Assembly: GCA_014529385.2 (NCBI GenBank)
Contig: CM043944.1
Location: 61,911,748 to 61,975,747 of the forward strand
Length of the DNA: 64,000 nt
From: Adiantum capillus-veneris
Lineage: Eukaryota; Streptophyta; Polypodiopsida; Polypodiales; Pteridaceae
Direction: 5' to 3'
Both the position numbers and the translations under genes were made by a program. Position 1 is the first letter of the stretch; every line of letters starts with the position of its first letter. Below, one piece after another: positions 10,840-24,420 of the stretch. Under the pieces are notes generated by a model that ran no database searches, was not told the DNA's origin, and saw nothing but the letters and a program-made list of their open reading frames with translations.

Positions 10840-11600
10840 TGTTAAGTATGGAGCCTGATTTACCCTTGCAATTTTCTGTGGTAAAAGCACACATTTGTAA
10901 GGCTCCCATTATGAGAAGAAGCCATCGTGCGTGAAGGAAAATCACTCACCGAAAACCAAAATTTTCACAGACAAGAATCAGGGGCAACTTTAGGGGCCTC
11001 GGGGGCGGAGGCCCCCGAGACTTTTTTTTTCCTCGCCGGAATATTATGGTCGGACGGCGGCCGGAAAGTGATCGGAAAACAACCGGTCGGTTGGCCGGTG
11101 GCCGGTGGTCGGAAGTCAATGGCCGGTGATCGGTGGATGAATTCAATGGCCGGTGGCCGAATTCAAAAGAGGACTTGTCTTCTCAAGGGCGGCCACACAG
11201 GGACGGATTGGAGGGTCCGATTTGGACTTATTCACACAAGGGCGGCTACACATGGCTGCCTCTCATAAGAGAGGGCAGCCCTTTTGGCCTATAAAAGGAG
11301 GCCATTTCTACACACATTTCATAGTGTGAAGTTGACGCAACAAGGTGAGTGTGAGGTGGTGAGAGTGAAGCAAGGCGGGAGCTCTATTAAGGGTTTAATC
11401 CCTTTGTAAACTACTTCTTCTTCTGAAGTGCTTGAGTGGCTGCTTTCCCGTGGACGTAGCCCACATTGGGTGAACCACGTATATCGTGTGTACTCTCTCT
11501 CTCTCTCTCTCTACTCTATAATCTCTTGTGTGTGAAATCTATCTCTCTCCAGTAAGTAATCTACTCAAAAATCTATTTAGCGACGTCTTATTTCCTAACA
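10840..11600 (+). repeat. Copia 3' LTR
   Basis: This uninterrupted LTR of 761 bp runs from TGTTAAG to CTAACA. It has a TATA box at 11290-11296, a CT run near 11492-11513, and the AAATT target duplication immediately after it. Confidence 0.95.
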
Positions 11601-11665
11601 AAATTCTCCTTCATCATGGAGATAGCAGGCCATCTGTAGATCTCTTTTTTCTCAAACAATTAGAC

Positions 11666-11712
<47 letters not shown>

Positions 11713-11954
11713 CATGCTGCTTAACAAGAAGCGGCTTCTATTGTATGAAGAACACCCTCTAAATTTTAAATTAGAAGGTAATAAAACCTTCAAAATATGA
11801 AGGAATTTAGTATTTAAAGTTTTTGTTGGGCACTGAGAGGAGGGGGGGGGGGGGGGGGGGGGGGGAGAGAATTAAACAACTACCACCAACCAAGAGAACT
11901 ATCCAATTAAACAAAGAGAAGGGAGGAGGAGGAGTAGAATAGAAATATTAATCC

Positions 11955-12009
<55 letters not shown>

Positions 12010-12257
12010 CTCTTCAATAGCTATAAAGAACCTAGATCCATTGAATAAGGGCTAGAAAATCCTGTGTAATGTGTGAGAGCCTGCCAAGATTCGTATTAAA
12101 GGAATATTTCTTGCCTCTCGCATGTATATTTTTATTTGAGAATCCATAGAGAGATATTGTGAATCATTTTTTTAAATTCAAGAGAGTGTATACATGTAGA
12201 ATAACATAATCTATATAATTTTCCACTTTTGTAGTCGTAAGAATAGAAGACGTGCAT
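11601..12257. other. Intergenic stretch with microsatellites
   Basis: No gene is seen. It contains (GT)n at 11669-11710, a G run at 11842-11865 and (GT)n at 11957-12008. Part of it may be the interior of the Helitron whose 3' end lies at 12292. Confidence 0.5.
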
Positions 12258-12292
12258 TTTCTAGCCGTAGCAACGCGCGGGTCACATACTAG
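12258..12292 (+). mobile_element. Helitron 3' terminus
   Basis: The sequence TAGCCGTAGCAACGCGCGGG is followed closely by CTAG and a host T. Plant Helitrons end in a short GC hairpin a few bases before CTRR and insert between A and T. The hairpin here is imperfect. The reading of a Ty3 integrase starts directly after the CTAG, which supports this as a true insertion boundary. The 5' end was not found. Confidence 0.65.
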
Positions 12293-12293
12293 T

Positions 12294-12560
12294 TCCTTTG
12301 ATATTGTAATGTCAATTGAGGATGTAATTCCCACATGGAACATATTACCTCGGGAAGATGGAATGAATAGGGAAGACATTCTTGCTTTCTGTACACAGTT
12401 ATTAGAAAGAATTCCTCAAGATATTCAGATTGCACGAGCATGATTAGAAGATGCAAGGTTAAAGAATACGGGCAGATTTGAGAAGAGGCATAGGCTCATA
12501 CCTAAATATATTGAGGAAGGTGATTGGATGTTGGTGTATGACAGTAGTCTTGGATGAGAA
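12294..12560 (+). pseudogene. Ty3/Gypsy integrase C-terminal relic
   Basis: The frame reads SFDIVMSIEDVIPTWNILPR, then a helical segment (NREDILAFCTQLLERI), a stop at about 12440, and RLIPKYIEEGDWMLVYDSSL. This pattern (P-F-x-x-V-Y-G start, helix, then K-x-I-x-x-G-D-W-V-L-V-Y-D) is the C-terminal part of Gypsy integrase. It is a short relic with no LTR recognised. Confidence 0.65.
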
Positions 12561-14798
<2,238 letters not shown>

Positions 14799-14809
14799 AT
14801 AATAATCTT

Positions 14810-15849
14810 TTTTTTTTCAGAACTCACAATCAAAACATTACATCAGCCGCCATGCTCATCTCGAGCCATGGCACCACACATTCAAGGCGGACAAGGAAGC
14901 CACGCGGACCCAACATAGATAAATACACCAAATCATAACAAACGGTTAACAAGTTGTATACATCGGTTGAAAAGGGAGCCACCCTCACAAAGGAACAAGA
15001 CCACAAAGCAAGTCAAATTAGGTGCCACAGAAGCCCAAACCTCTGTCATTGGAGAGAGCTCCACCCAAATACGATCGCCGACAGAAAGCAATAAAGCTAC
15101 AAGGGGTGGGGCCCAAAGTCCCCATCACCAACACTGGTCACAAAGGGTACCACCAAGTCGAGGACCATGTCACCAACTTCGGTAGACTCCACGAACAACA
15201 TAAGATCGATCACCATCAGAGCCAAAACCTAACATCCTTAGAGACCAACAAAATAAAATACAGATCCTCCGAACCACAAAACAGCCAACCGAGTAGGCAG
15301 ATGTAGATCCCTATCCCACACAGGCTTGGACAGGGCAGCCAAGATTCTAGATACTAAGAACTGTATCCATAAACAACCATAACCCTCCCTTCCCTTGTTT
15401 TTGGGCTAAACCACAACGTAGTACCACCTGTCACCCACGAAACCCTCAGTTCAGTGCCAAATGGAAACCCACCAGGAAGAAACAACACGAGAAAAGCAAC
15501 ACCACATGCCATTTTGGAGGGCCAGGGGTCCCAACATCTCGAGAGATCCAAACTCCACATGCATGTACGGGTGCCTTTTTGCCGAGGCCAGGAAGGGCAC
15601 CTTCCACCTTGTCCAAAAAGAGGGGGGATTGTCAAAGGAGCTACCCGAGGACGAAGGTTGGGCAGCCAGGTGACCACTCTGGAGCAGAACTTCATCCATC
15701 GCGACCAAGCACCCTCCGCACCACAACAGCCCGACGAAGCCTGCATTGACCCTCCCTCATAGCACTCTACTCCAAGGAGCCCCGAACTCATGAGGCAGAG
15801 GGCAAGGTAGCAAGTGAACGCAGATCCGCCACAGGAACCCTACCATACT
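14810..15849 (-). mobile_element. Poly(A)-tailed non-LTR retroposon (truncated LINE or SINE-like)
   Basis: The segment is flanked by an 11-bp direct repeat, ATAATAATCTT, at 14799-14809 and 15850-15860. A T run at 14808-14817 is the poly(A) tail read from the minus strand. Target duplication plus an A tail is the mark of target-primed reverse transcription. The 1.04-kb body has a 145-codon minus-strand ORF (15791-15354) with no recognised domain and no RT, so it is either non-autonomous or internally deleted. Confidence 0.75.
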
Positions 15850-15860
15850 ATAATAATCTT

Positions 15861-17570
15861 ACCACTACTCTTACAACGGTGGCAAACAAATGTCAAATTT
15901 TAACAAGCTCTGATGATGGCCAGCATGTACAAAAGACAATGTTTTGTTAATGCCTCTCTTACAAGAAAGACCAAGAAAAAAAGTTGGACATCATTAACTT
16001 ACCACGTGCCACTAATCAACAAGCTTTAGAAACCAACGTTGCATGCATCCACAAGTTCAACAGTTCACTAAGGCCTTATGTAGGCCAAGAAGAAAACGAG
16101 AGCAAGAGCTCGTGTTAACAACGACAAGAGGAAGGCTCATATGCGGTTGGCTAGGAAGTGTCAAGTAAATGTTTTACACCATATAGCTTGTACACTTCGC
16201 ATTCAAATGCCCAATCGGGCTTTTCAAAGAATGGCGCATGTTGTTATCTTGTCTAGCCTTACCTTGCTTTTTCGGTCACTAATCCATAGACACTTAGAAC
16301 GTCCTCCTTTGAAGGTGAAAATAGGTCCTACAAATGGGCTATCAAAATGGCCTCTCTATAAATTTGAAGGGTCCCAAGGGCAGAAGGGGGCTTTGTACAA
16401 GGTTCATCTTCACACCTCATCAAGTTCGTAACGTCAAGGATTGGTCAAAGAAGGTTAGTGCTCAAAAAAAGCCTAGGTTCAGTGTAATCCCACCTACAAA
16501 TGTTGAGATTTATCGCTAAATTTTAAATTTGAGGGTGAGGAAACCTAGAAATTTTGGAGAACTATAATGTAATTTAATGTAAAAGCCTTCGTTGGTGTAC
16601 GTCATCCGTAGGTTTGTCAAGTTTCTAGAAAAAAGGTGTTTTCGAGCACTGAAGAAAGTATGTGTCAAGCATTTATGAGCTCAAAGGGAACAACAGGAGT
16701 TTTGTACCTAAACACATGGGGCATTGAAGCAGCAATGTTAAAGTGGGGAGAGAAAAGAAGGAAAGATTTCACTTCAATAACAGGTGCTCTCATGTTGGAA
16801 GGACCTCATGGTGAAGCATAGCTTTCACTGTAACACCAAACACTAAGACACTTGAACGAGACAATGAAACTCCACTTACAACTCTATAATTCCTTCACAA
16901 CAATAAACGCATGGGTGGTGCCTAAAAAATAAGAATTTCTATTTTGAGTGATCTTTGCAAAAAGCATTTAATTTAGAGACTCTAAAAGTAGCCACTTTTG
17001 TGATTTTCTAAAAACTTAAATTGGTTACATTACTCAAAAGGAAAGAGACCTTTTTTTTTTTTTGCCAAACTTACAATTGTGAGTGGAGAGAAATTATATT
17101 ATCTCAAAAAAAATACAATAACCCCTGAGCATTGTATTCTATAACATCTATATAATACAATAGCACATATGAAAATTGACATTAACATCTAAAGGAAGAA
17201 GCAACACTACACTGTGTGAAAAGCATATATACATTTGAGAAATGCTACGTTTTTTTTTGTGATGAAAAAACCAATGTATTTGTTGTGAATTTTGCAAATG
17301 TGTTATGGGAACAATAATTGAGGAAAGAGAGAGAAATCGGTGTTTGGTTTTGTTTTTTAGTTTAAATGAGAGGATCCAAAATTGATTTAAATGTGAAACA
17401 ATAGAGATTGATATGAGTTTTTTTCATAATGAATGAACAAGATTACTTGATCGGAATTTTGCGAATGGTTTTTGTGCACAATAATTGAAGAAAAAGAGAG
17501 AAAAAGGATGTTGTGTTAGCAGACAGGAAATCAGATTTCATTGAGACGTGCACGACAGTGACAAGGATAA
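15861..17570. other. Unassigned AT-rich stretch
   Basis: No gene is supported. It holds a minus-strand copy of the 1-1345 repeat family (about 16475-16660) and a degenerate two-copy tandem repeat (about 17270-17342 and 17439-17510) with shared landmarks TTTTGCRAATG and ACAATAATTGARGAAA. Confidence 0.5.
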
Positions 17571-17571
17571 T

Positions 17572-18844
17572 TTAGATCTTTCTGTTTTGTTTCAAGAATA
17601 TGTATTTCTTGCAGTGAGGGGGACGAGCTCGTAGAATATTATATCCAAATGAACTTGTACTACTATGTGTACCGATGAGTGTTTTTTCTAGTATACGTGC
17701 TACATGTAAATTCTTGGAGACGGAAAGTATGTCAAAAATAAAGTTTTCTTCGAATGGCTGGTAGCGAATAACATCGGATTGCATTTTTGAAGGTGGTTGT
17801 CGAGTGTGCTGTACCTTTCGTCTTTCAAAATTGTTTGTGACACCTATGTACTTTCATCCATTTTGGCGGCATGTGATGGAGTAGACGGTGTATTCAATGT
17901 CCGTTGTTTTTTTCTTGGTTGATTGTCATGCTCGAGAAGCAGAACTTGAGTCTTGTTGTCTTGTTCTGCACAACAAAAGCAGGAAAGAAAGAAACAGGAT
18001 TACTACAAGATTGCATGCTGAAACTTGAGAATATTAGACTATATAATCGAGCGGGGTATTTCTTGAATTTTTTTCTTGGTGGTGTCACATGTGGGTGGGT
18101 TGTCAATGTTGATGAAGGCGTATGGATAATCACTTCCAAAGCGTGCTTTGTAAACATCCTTGTTGTGTTGCCATGTCAGCCTTTGCTCTATAATTGATGG
18201 TGGCTCGTCATTGCATTGTCTCTTGAAGCTTGCGAAGATCTTACTTGCGTCATTGTTCATTGTATCTAAGAGGTCCTCGAGCGTGATATCGTAGCCATAG
18301 TGCAACATCTCAAGAATGTAGGGCTTTATTGGGTCTTCAATTGAAGCAAACGATTACCGTCCTCGACTATCATGAGATCCTCAGGCACGTCAATCTCTAT
18401 AGATAGTTTGCAAATGATCTCTTTCATTAGAACTAGAAAAAAAGAGTATTAGAAGGGACAAACAAAAAAAAATTCCTTGTATAAAAGCATGTTTTTTTAC
18501 TGTTTATTGTAGACAACAAAGCAATGAGAAGAAAGAAAAGATAAAATTGCATGTGTGTAGAGCTAACTTGTTGCTCTTTTGATACCCATGCTCTTGTTTT
18601 TTTCGAGCTGCTTTACGAATCTGTCTATTAACAATCGCAATTCAGCATAGTTTGCAAAACCCTTGATGTAATTGTCCAGGCGACAACCTGCCAGGTTAAG
18701 CAGGTGCATTTGCCTCTCTGTTGGATACTGACATGGTTCGATTTGGGGGTTTTTCTTTGAGGCAATGTTTTGCTTGAAAAGGGTAACAAGTCTTTGCAAG
18801 GTTATACAAATGCGATCAGTATTTTGTGTGCATTGGAGGAACAT
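17572..18844 (-). pseudogene. Unrecognised coding-like segments downstream of the Helitron helicase
   Basis: Minus-strand ORFs at 18844-18563, 18308-18039 and 17784-17572 lie in the same direction as the helicase. They have ordinary composition without low-complexity runs. No domain is recognised. They may be exons of an extra Helitron ORF or of a captured host gene. Confidence 0.3.
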
Positions 18845-19199
18845 AATGTGATATGTTTTATAGAGCAGTATACCTTTGAATTGCTCATTTTATTCTCTTT
18901 GTTATCTATGTTGCCTGCAATGGTGACATGGTTAGAGTTCATATTGAAAAAACCAGTAGTAGAATTGTTAGAACCGTTGAGAAGGTGTTCATAAGAATCG
19001 AGACAAAAGTAGAGCGCAAGATAATGCTACAAAAAGTGGAGTACAAGTTAATGACAGTTTTGAAAGATCAACATGGAAGACTCTTGAGACATCAGTTATA
19101 TATTTATAGATTATTTGTTGCACAAATGCTGAAAAACAAAGTCATATGAAAATTTTACGAACTATTAGAGTACATGATCAACTAGCCACCAAAACTTTC

Positions 19200-20764
19200 C
19201 TAATGAGCACCGTGTATAATATGAAGTGGAATAGGGCGAAATATATCAGGAGTCGGTAGATTGAGAATTCGGAGATTTCGACGATCTGTGATTCGCGATA
19301 ACATGACGTATGCAAGCCCCGGTGCAAATACATCTCTGAAGATAAGAAGAACTTTGGTAGAAATTGTTGCACCCACACCCTGTGCCTTATGTCCAGTCAT
19401 GGCGTATGCAAGTGTCAAGGGAAATGTGGATTTGTGAAACCATGTGCCGTTGACTGCAGTTCGTTTATGCTTTGTTCGACGAAGTGCCATCTGTTTAACT
19501 GGTACAATGAATGAGAACAACGATACATATAAATTGACCTTCGTTGTTATGCGTTATGGCGTCAACAATACATGTTGCACCGTTTGTTGCACCGATTCTT
19601 AAGTCGATGTTTTCAGTGATCATGCAACGAGCCTCAATTGCGATCGAGTCCAGCTCGTTGAACTTAGGGTCTAGGAGCCATTGCTAAAGTACATTTATGT
19701 TACCCACGTTCTTCTTCAGGTCAACTTTTGTAATGTCAGTTTCATTGTACAAGTTATTCAAGGCAAGGTTGTTGTAGGTGTTGGACGTCTGATCTATGAG
19801 TGTAAATTATTGTAGTGGAGTCATTGATGTGGTCATGAACATGTGATTCATCTATAATGCATGCTCCCAAGGTACAATTGATGTCATATGTGGTTGGTCT
19901 TCTTTCACGAATAATGGTCAAGAATTGGAGGAGTTCAGGGTCCATTGCATCTCGTATGGAGCATGACATCTTGTAGAAAGTTGCATGCAGCCAGTGCACC
20001 GAGCTTGTGATATGGCATGCTTCACAAAGGTCCCGTGCGTGATTACAAACTGGGGGCAACTGTGCAAGGTCACTAAGCAAGAGAATACATTTGTTGTTGA
20101 AGGGATCTGTCAATGTACTGCTTGTTACGTTGACAATCTGTCTTATGATAAGATCAAAAGTGGTCTGTGTTAACATAGACAGCTTGTCTATGATTATATT
20201 ATGTGCTTCTTTTATATCCAAATATCTTTCGTCGGTTTTGTGAATAGAGAGGGGATACTGTTGATTCCTTGTTGGTATCTTGAATTGATAATGGACTGTA
20301 GATGCAAAGCTGCTAAGTCTTGTTGCTACAGCTCCGATCGATGCAAGAAGTATGACACTCATGTTTCGTCTGACATACTCAAATGTCAAATATCTGATAA
20401 GATGTGTTTTTCCACTCCCTGGTGTCCCAGTGACAACATGCAAGCAATTCTTGGCATTCAATAATTTGCTGTATATATTTAACTGTTCTATTGTGAGTTC
20501 TGAGTCATTGACAGCAGCGAACTCCTTCAATATGGCTAGTGACTTTACTCGATGGTGGTACATGTCTGGGTCATTATCTATTGAAGGTGAAATTATTTCA
20601 TTTGCTCTTTGCAATGTAGTTTTCTGAAGTATCATATGGACAAGCTGATTGATTTGTTCATTGACTAGCATGTTTCTTTGTGTGTACTCTGTAATGTACA
20701 TCTCTAAGTCCTCGTTGCTTTGGATCAGATCCCTTGCCTGACACTCTACGAAGTAAGAGCCCAT
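19200..20764 (-). pseudogene. Helitron PIF1-like helicase
   Basis: The first 336 codons (20764-19754) contain Walker A GTPGSGKT at residues 113-120, a degenerate Walker B (IIDKLSM, about 190-197, with Lys where Glu is expected) and motif III LLSDLAQLPPV (about 229-239, with Ser where Gly is expected). The C-terminal part (19520-19200), in another frame, has the helicase motifs TLAYAMTGHKAQG and VMLSRITDRRNL. The helicase unwinds DNA during rolling-circle transposition in intact relatives. The frame break and motif changes suggest it is inactive. Confidence 0.85.
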
Positions 20765-21070
20765 TGTATTATCAGCTTATAGAAGCTCTGTCTCTCTTTG
20801 GAAGCATACATGACGTAGCAAGATGTTATAGAAGAAGGCTTTTGTGTGGTGTCCTGGATGGTATTTTGTGAACTTGACCAATCTTTTCTAATGTTTAATG
20901 GCATTGCCATAGTTGTCCAGCAAAGGTGTATATTATGCACTTTGCCGACGTTTTTCGACAATGTGGTTTTTGTGGTACTCAAAGAATGTCAAGGTTTCAA
21001 GGGTGGTTGGTCTAGCACAATACAAATCAAAAAGGTGCATCACAACATTGTGTGCTTTGGACATGATACG

Positions 21071-22461
21071 TTAACTGAGTTCTGGAGGCGGTGAATCTAT
21101 GTAGAATACAGGGTCCCTTTTTGTTATGATTGGAATCTGTAAGCAATTCAACGCAGCTTCTGTGGCAGAAATTAGCTTAGTCAAAAGAGCAGCAACTATC
21201 AATTGCAGTTTAATCTTGTCGAGTCCTTCCAAACCCAATTTTGTGGCTGCTTCTGCAGATATGTTCAATGGTCCAATATCTTCAGTCTTCATTGTGTACT
21301 TGAGTAGATAATACGACAAAGATGAATTTGTGACACGTTGGATTTTCATATGAGCGCCCCAAAATAGAAGAACAGTCGAATGGTACGGAACCAAATTTCG
21401 ATCATCATGAGTTGGTCGATAGTACATCCACTTCAAGGAATGGGAATCTAGAGATGGACAAGGATTTGACTGAATGTCGTATGGAGATCTGTACTTGCAT
21501 TTGCCATCGTGGCTGTGGAGATGACATGCATCGTGACATACATGCATTTGTTTCTTAACGACGAGTTCACGAAGTGTGCTTGCATGCATTTCATCAGCAA
21601 GTGAAATAGGAATATGAGCAGAAATCTCTGATGCTATTTTCTCGATGTCGTTCTCATCCACCCATAGGATGACATGGGCATGAAGGGAACCTCTTTTTTG
21701 GATCTCATACCTTATAAGGTGGTGATGAATTCGGCCCAAGATCTGGCTTCCTTGTAAGATAGAGCGATTCATGAACTGTTTTAATCGATTGTGAAAGAGC
21801 AATGCACATTCAACTGGAGAATCTTTCCAAGAGAACTCAGTGTTGAATGTCCGAGCTATCCTCTCGATTGTACAATCTCATTCCATTTTGTGGCGGTCAC
21901 TTCATCAGGTGTGAAAGTAATGAGTATGTTCGAAAAACCCCATGCATCAACCATGATGATCAAATCCTTTAATGAACGTCTATGCCAGGATGGACTGCCA
22001 GCAATTGTCGCTAGGAGGTTGAAGCGAAATATGTTCCTTATGGCTTCCTCCTCATTTGCATTCTTGTGTGCTCTTTTGTACATGTCAATATCTCTCTGCA
22101 AAATGGTGGTTGTTGTACTGTTCACGATCAAAATTGCCTATTTTAGTTGGTACATTAGCAGGAGGTATGGCTTGTACAATGTATACAAAGAGAATAGGGT
22201 GTGGATTCTCATTCGAATGTAGTCACTGAATCGAATCTATCCATTGTAATGGCCATGTCCAAAAGGAAAGAAGAACGGAAAAAGAGCTGACTCTATTGTG
22301 ATGTCTTTGAAATCTGATATCCGGCTTGGCAAGCCATTGTACATGAAGGAAGAAACACGACTGAGAAGTATATCTCCGTTGCGGAGCTGTATGGAACCAA
22401 ACTCACGCGTGCCGTATGCGGTATATGCGTATCGTCTTGATGGCTCAACCAATGTTTCCAA
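21071..22461 (-). pseudogene. Helitron Rep (N-terminal and HUH nuclease domains)
   Basis: 22461-22237 has the Helitron N-terminal motif ALFPFFFPFGHGHY. 22131-21856 continues with GSPSWHRRSLKDL and ITFTPDEVTATKW, typical of the Helitron-like N domain. 21802-21071 carries the nuclease: EIQKRGSLHAHVILW with the metal-binding HxH at residues 41-43, a Cys/His region (about 88-102) and the tyrosine motif YYLLKY (164-169). Rep nicks and joins Helitron ends. Frames are broken between the segments. Confidence 0.85.
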
Positions 22462-22725
22462 AATCTAGAAGCTGTTTTCATTCTAGGCTTGCTTCATTAA
22501 GTCGAAGGGTTGTACCTCTGAATGACGACGGATCATTTCTCCTAGAACCTCTTCAGACAGTATGCACAACCCTATTCTTTTGTGTGGTCGTTCGGCCATG
22601 CACTTATATCTCTACAATATGGGATTGTTCTTGATATTGAAAGCCAGGACATCTGAAACGGTTGAGGTGGATAGCTCATGACTTGTAGAGTGTAGACTAG
22701 CAGCACTTGACCAAGATATTAGTCG

Positions 22726-24255
22726 TGACGGGAGCAAAATGAACCCCGAACCCCGACGGCCTCTAAAACACCAGGGACCGAATGGCGTGCCTCGAGCCTG
22801 TCATGGTAAAGCAAACAGGGGGGGCACCACCTAGCTTCAACAGCTAGGACGCAAACAACACACCACCATAACAAAGTTTTCATCCAAGAGAGATGGATGC
22901 TTGGGAGTAATGATGAAGAGGAAAGGGAATGAGATCAAGTGAGAGAGAGAGAGAGTGAGGGAGGGGGTATAGCGGCTTAGTACTTAGGCACCACAAAAGG
23001 ATGTCGAATCTGCACACCCTTCACACATACACAAGCTCACTCCAAACACAAGACTAGGTGGCGATTCCGCACACCTCACATGGGCAAAACATTGCAAGAA
23101 AACATACTCACAAAACCTCAAGCTTTATTTAGAGAATAAGACGATGAAATGGGGAGCATAGGGTAGGGGAATGAGAAGGGAGAGAGTGGTAGAGCACATG
23201 GCGGATAGGTGGGAGTTGATAGCGAAGACTCGCACGAGGGTTATGGCCATCATTCTTCATTTAGTTTTCCTTCATCTTCCATAGCCCAAGGGTGTAGAGG
23301 TCATGCTCAAGACAAGCATGGTGATTGCGGTGATGGTGATGGTGTGGGTGTGTGTGTGTGCACTAGGCACACACAGTGCATAGTGTACTCTTTGGTGATG
23401 GTGTGTGTGTTTAGTGTGATGGTGACCCCTCTTTATATAGGGGAGGAGGGGGGGAGAAATTCTAGAATTTAGAAATGAAGAAATCATTATCTACATAGGC
23501 CATGTGACTGTGGGCCCCACTTGTCTGGCTGTGTTTATATGTGCCAGAACAACAGTCTCATGAGAGAGAGACTAAGAGAGAGAGATGGGTTGATGAAAAA
23601 AAGTGAGAGGTGACATGGAGAATAAAGTAATTACAAGAGGGGAGAGAGGGGAGTGTGTTCAGAGGTGAATCTGTGTGCAGATGTGTGTGAACACAAGAAA
23701 AATCAGGTAACCACCGGGTGGGGATGGGTCTCTGGGCACCTTTTTTAGTGAAACTGAGTGTGTGTGAGTGTGGGAGAGGTTATTTAGCTACAAGACAAGA
23801 GACACGGCGCCCTTTAGAGAGAGAGTGGGGTATTTGGGTCATGGGATATGATAGGAGAGAGAAAGAGGGGGTGGGGTATACTATTTTGGAAGATAGGGTA
23901 AGTTGCATGTGAGTTAGGGTGCATTATTGGTGAGTTATAATGCATTATTGGTGAGAGGTGGGGTAGCTTGAGGGGAGAGAGAAAGGAGAAAGGACAAGGG
24001 GAAGAGAGAGGGGGTTGACCTTTTCAGTGGAGGAGAGGAAAAGGGACACCCGGCGGGGCAACAGTGAAGAAAAAGGAGGCAAGGTGGGGATGGGCTACCC
24101 CGCAGGCATGAGGTGGCCTATTTTACCTTTCTTATATATTTACATAATCATACTTTATTTTTTTCTTACTTTTTCCAATGCCTTTTATCACTCCCTCCCT
24201 AAGAGGGGGTTTTCATGGGGTGGGGACAAGAGAAGAGGGGTATGGGAGCTTGGCT
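22726..24255 (-). repeat. Element 1 3' LTR (left copy)
   Basis: It starts TGACGGGAGCAAA on the plus strand and ends at GGGAGCTTGGCT. It is closely similar to 26770-28303. A TATA-like CTATATAAAG reads on the minus strand at 23431-23440. Confidence 0.88.
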
Positions 24256-24420
24256 AAGTGGATAGCCCTCCCCCTTAGTAGGCATTACAAAAACATCTAC
24301 CTCTACCTCAGTGTTGAAAGCTTTGATTTTCACGGCACTTACCACACCCACACACTTTACTTTTGCGTTGTTTGCCATCTTTGCCTTGCATGGAGAAGGC
24401 CTGTCAACCTCGAGCCCTAA

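Larger units (their letters stand above)
1789..11600 (+). mobile_element. Ty1/Copia LTR retrotransposon, defective, with a nested element
   Basis: The element begins TGTTAAGTATGG and ends TTCCTAACA, with AAATT on both sides (1784-1788 and 11601-11605). Its LTRs are about 760 bp. The order is LTR, tRNA-Met-type primer site, gag, protease, integrase, reverse transcriptase/RNase H, polypurine tract, LTR. This order is diagnostic of Copia. It is defective: the 5' LTR is split by another LTR element, gag carries a frame-breaking duplication, several stops interrupt pol, and the integrase-to-RT segment is deleted. Confidence 0.95.
17572..22725 (-). mobile_element. Helitron (minus strand), interior part
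   Basis: In minus-strand order this carries a Helitron N-terminal domain, an HUH Rep domain and a PIF1-family helicase, the defining set of rolling-circle Helitrons. The reading is broken into several frames. The element probably continues past the LTR insertion at 22726-28303 into 28304 and beyond. Neither terminus was identified with confidence. The segment 17572-19150 holds three or more minus-strand ORFs of 70-93 codons with no recognised family. Confidence 0.8.

Noticed and set aside
19170-19182. CTAG on the minus strand just after the helicase, as a possible Helitron 3' end
   Set aside because: No GC hairpin precedes it within the usual distance, and it is too close to the helicase end to be convincing.
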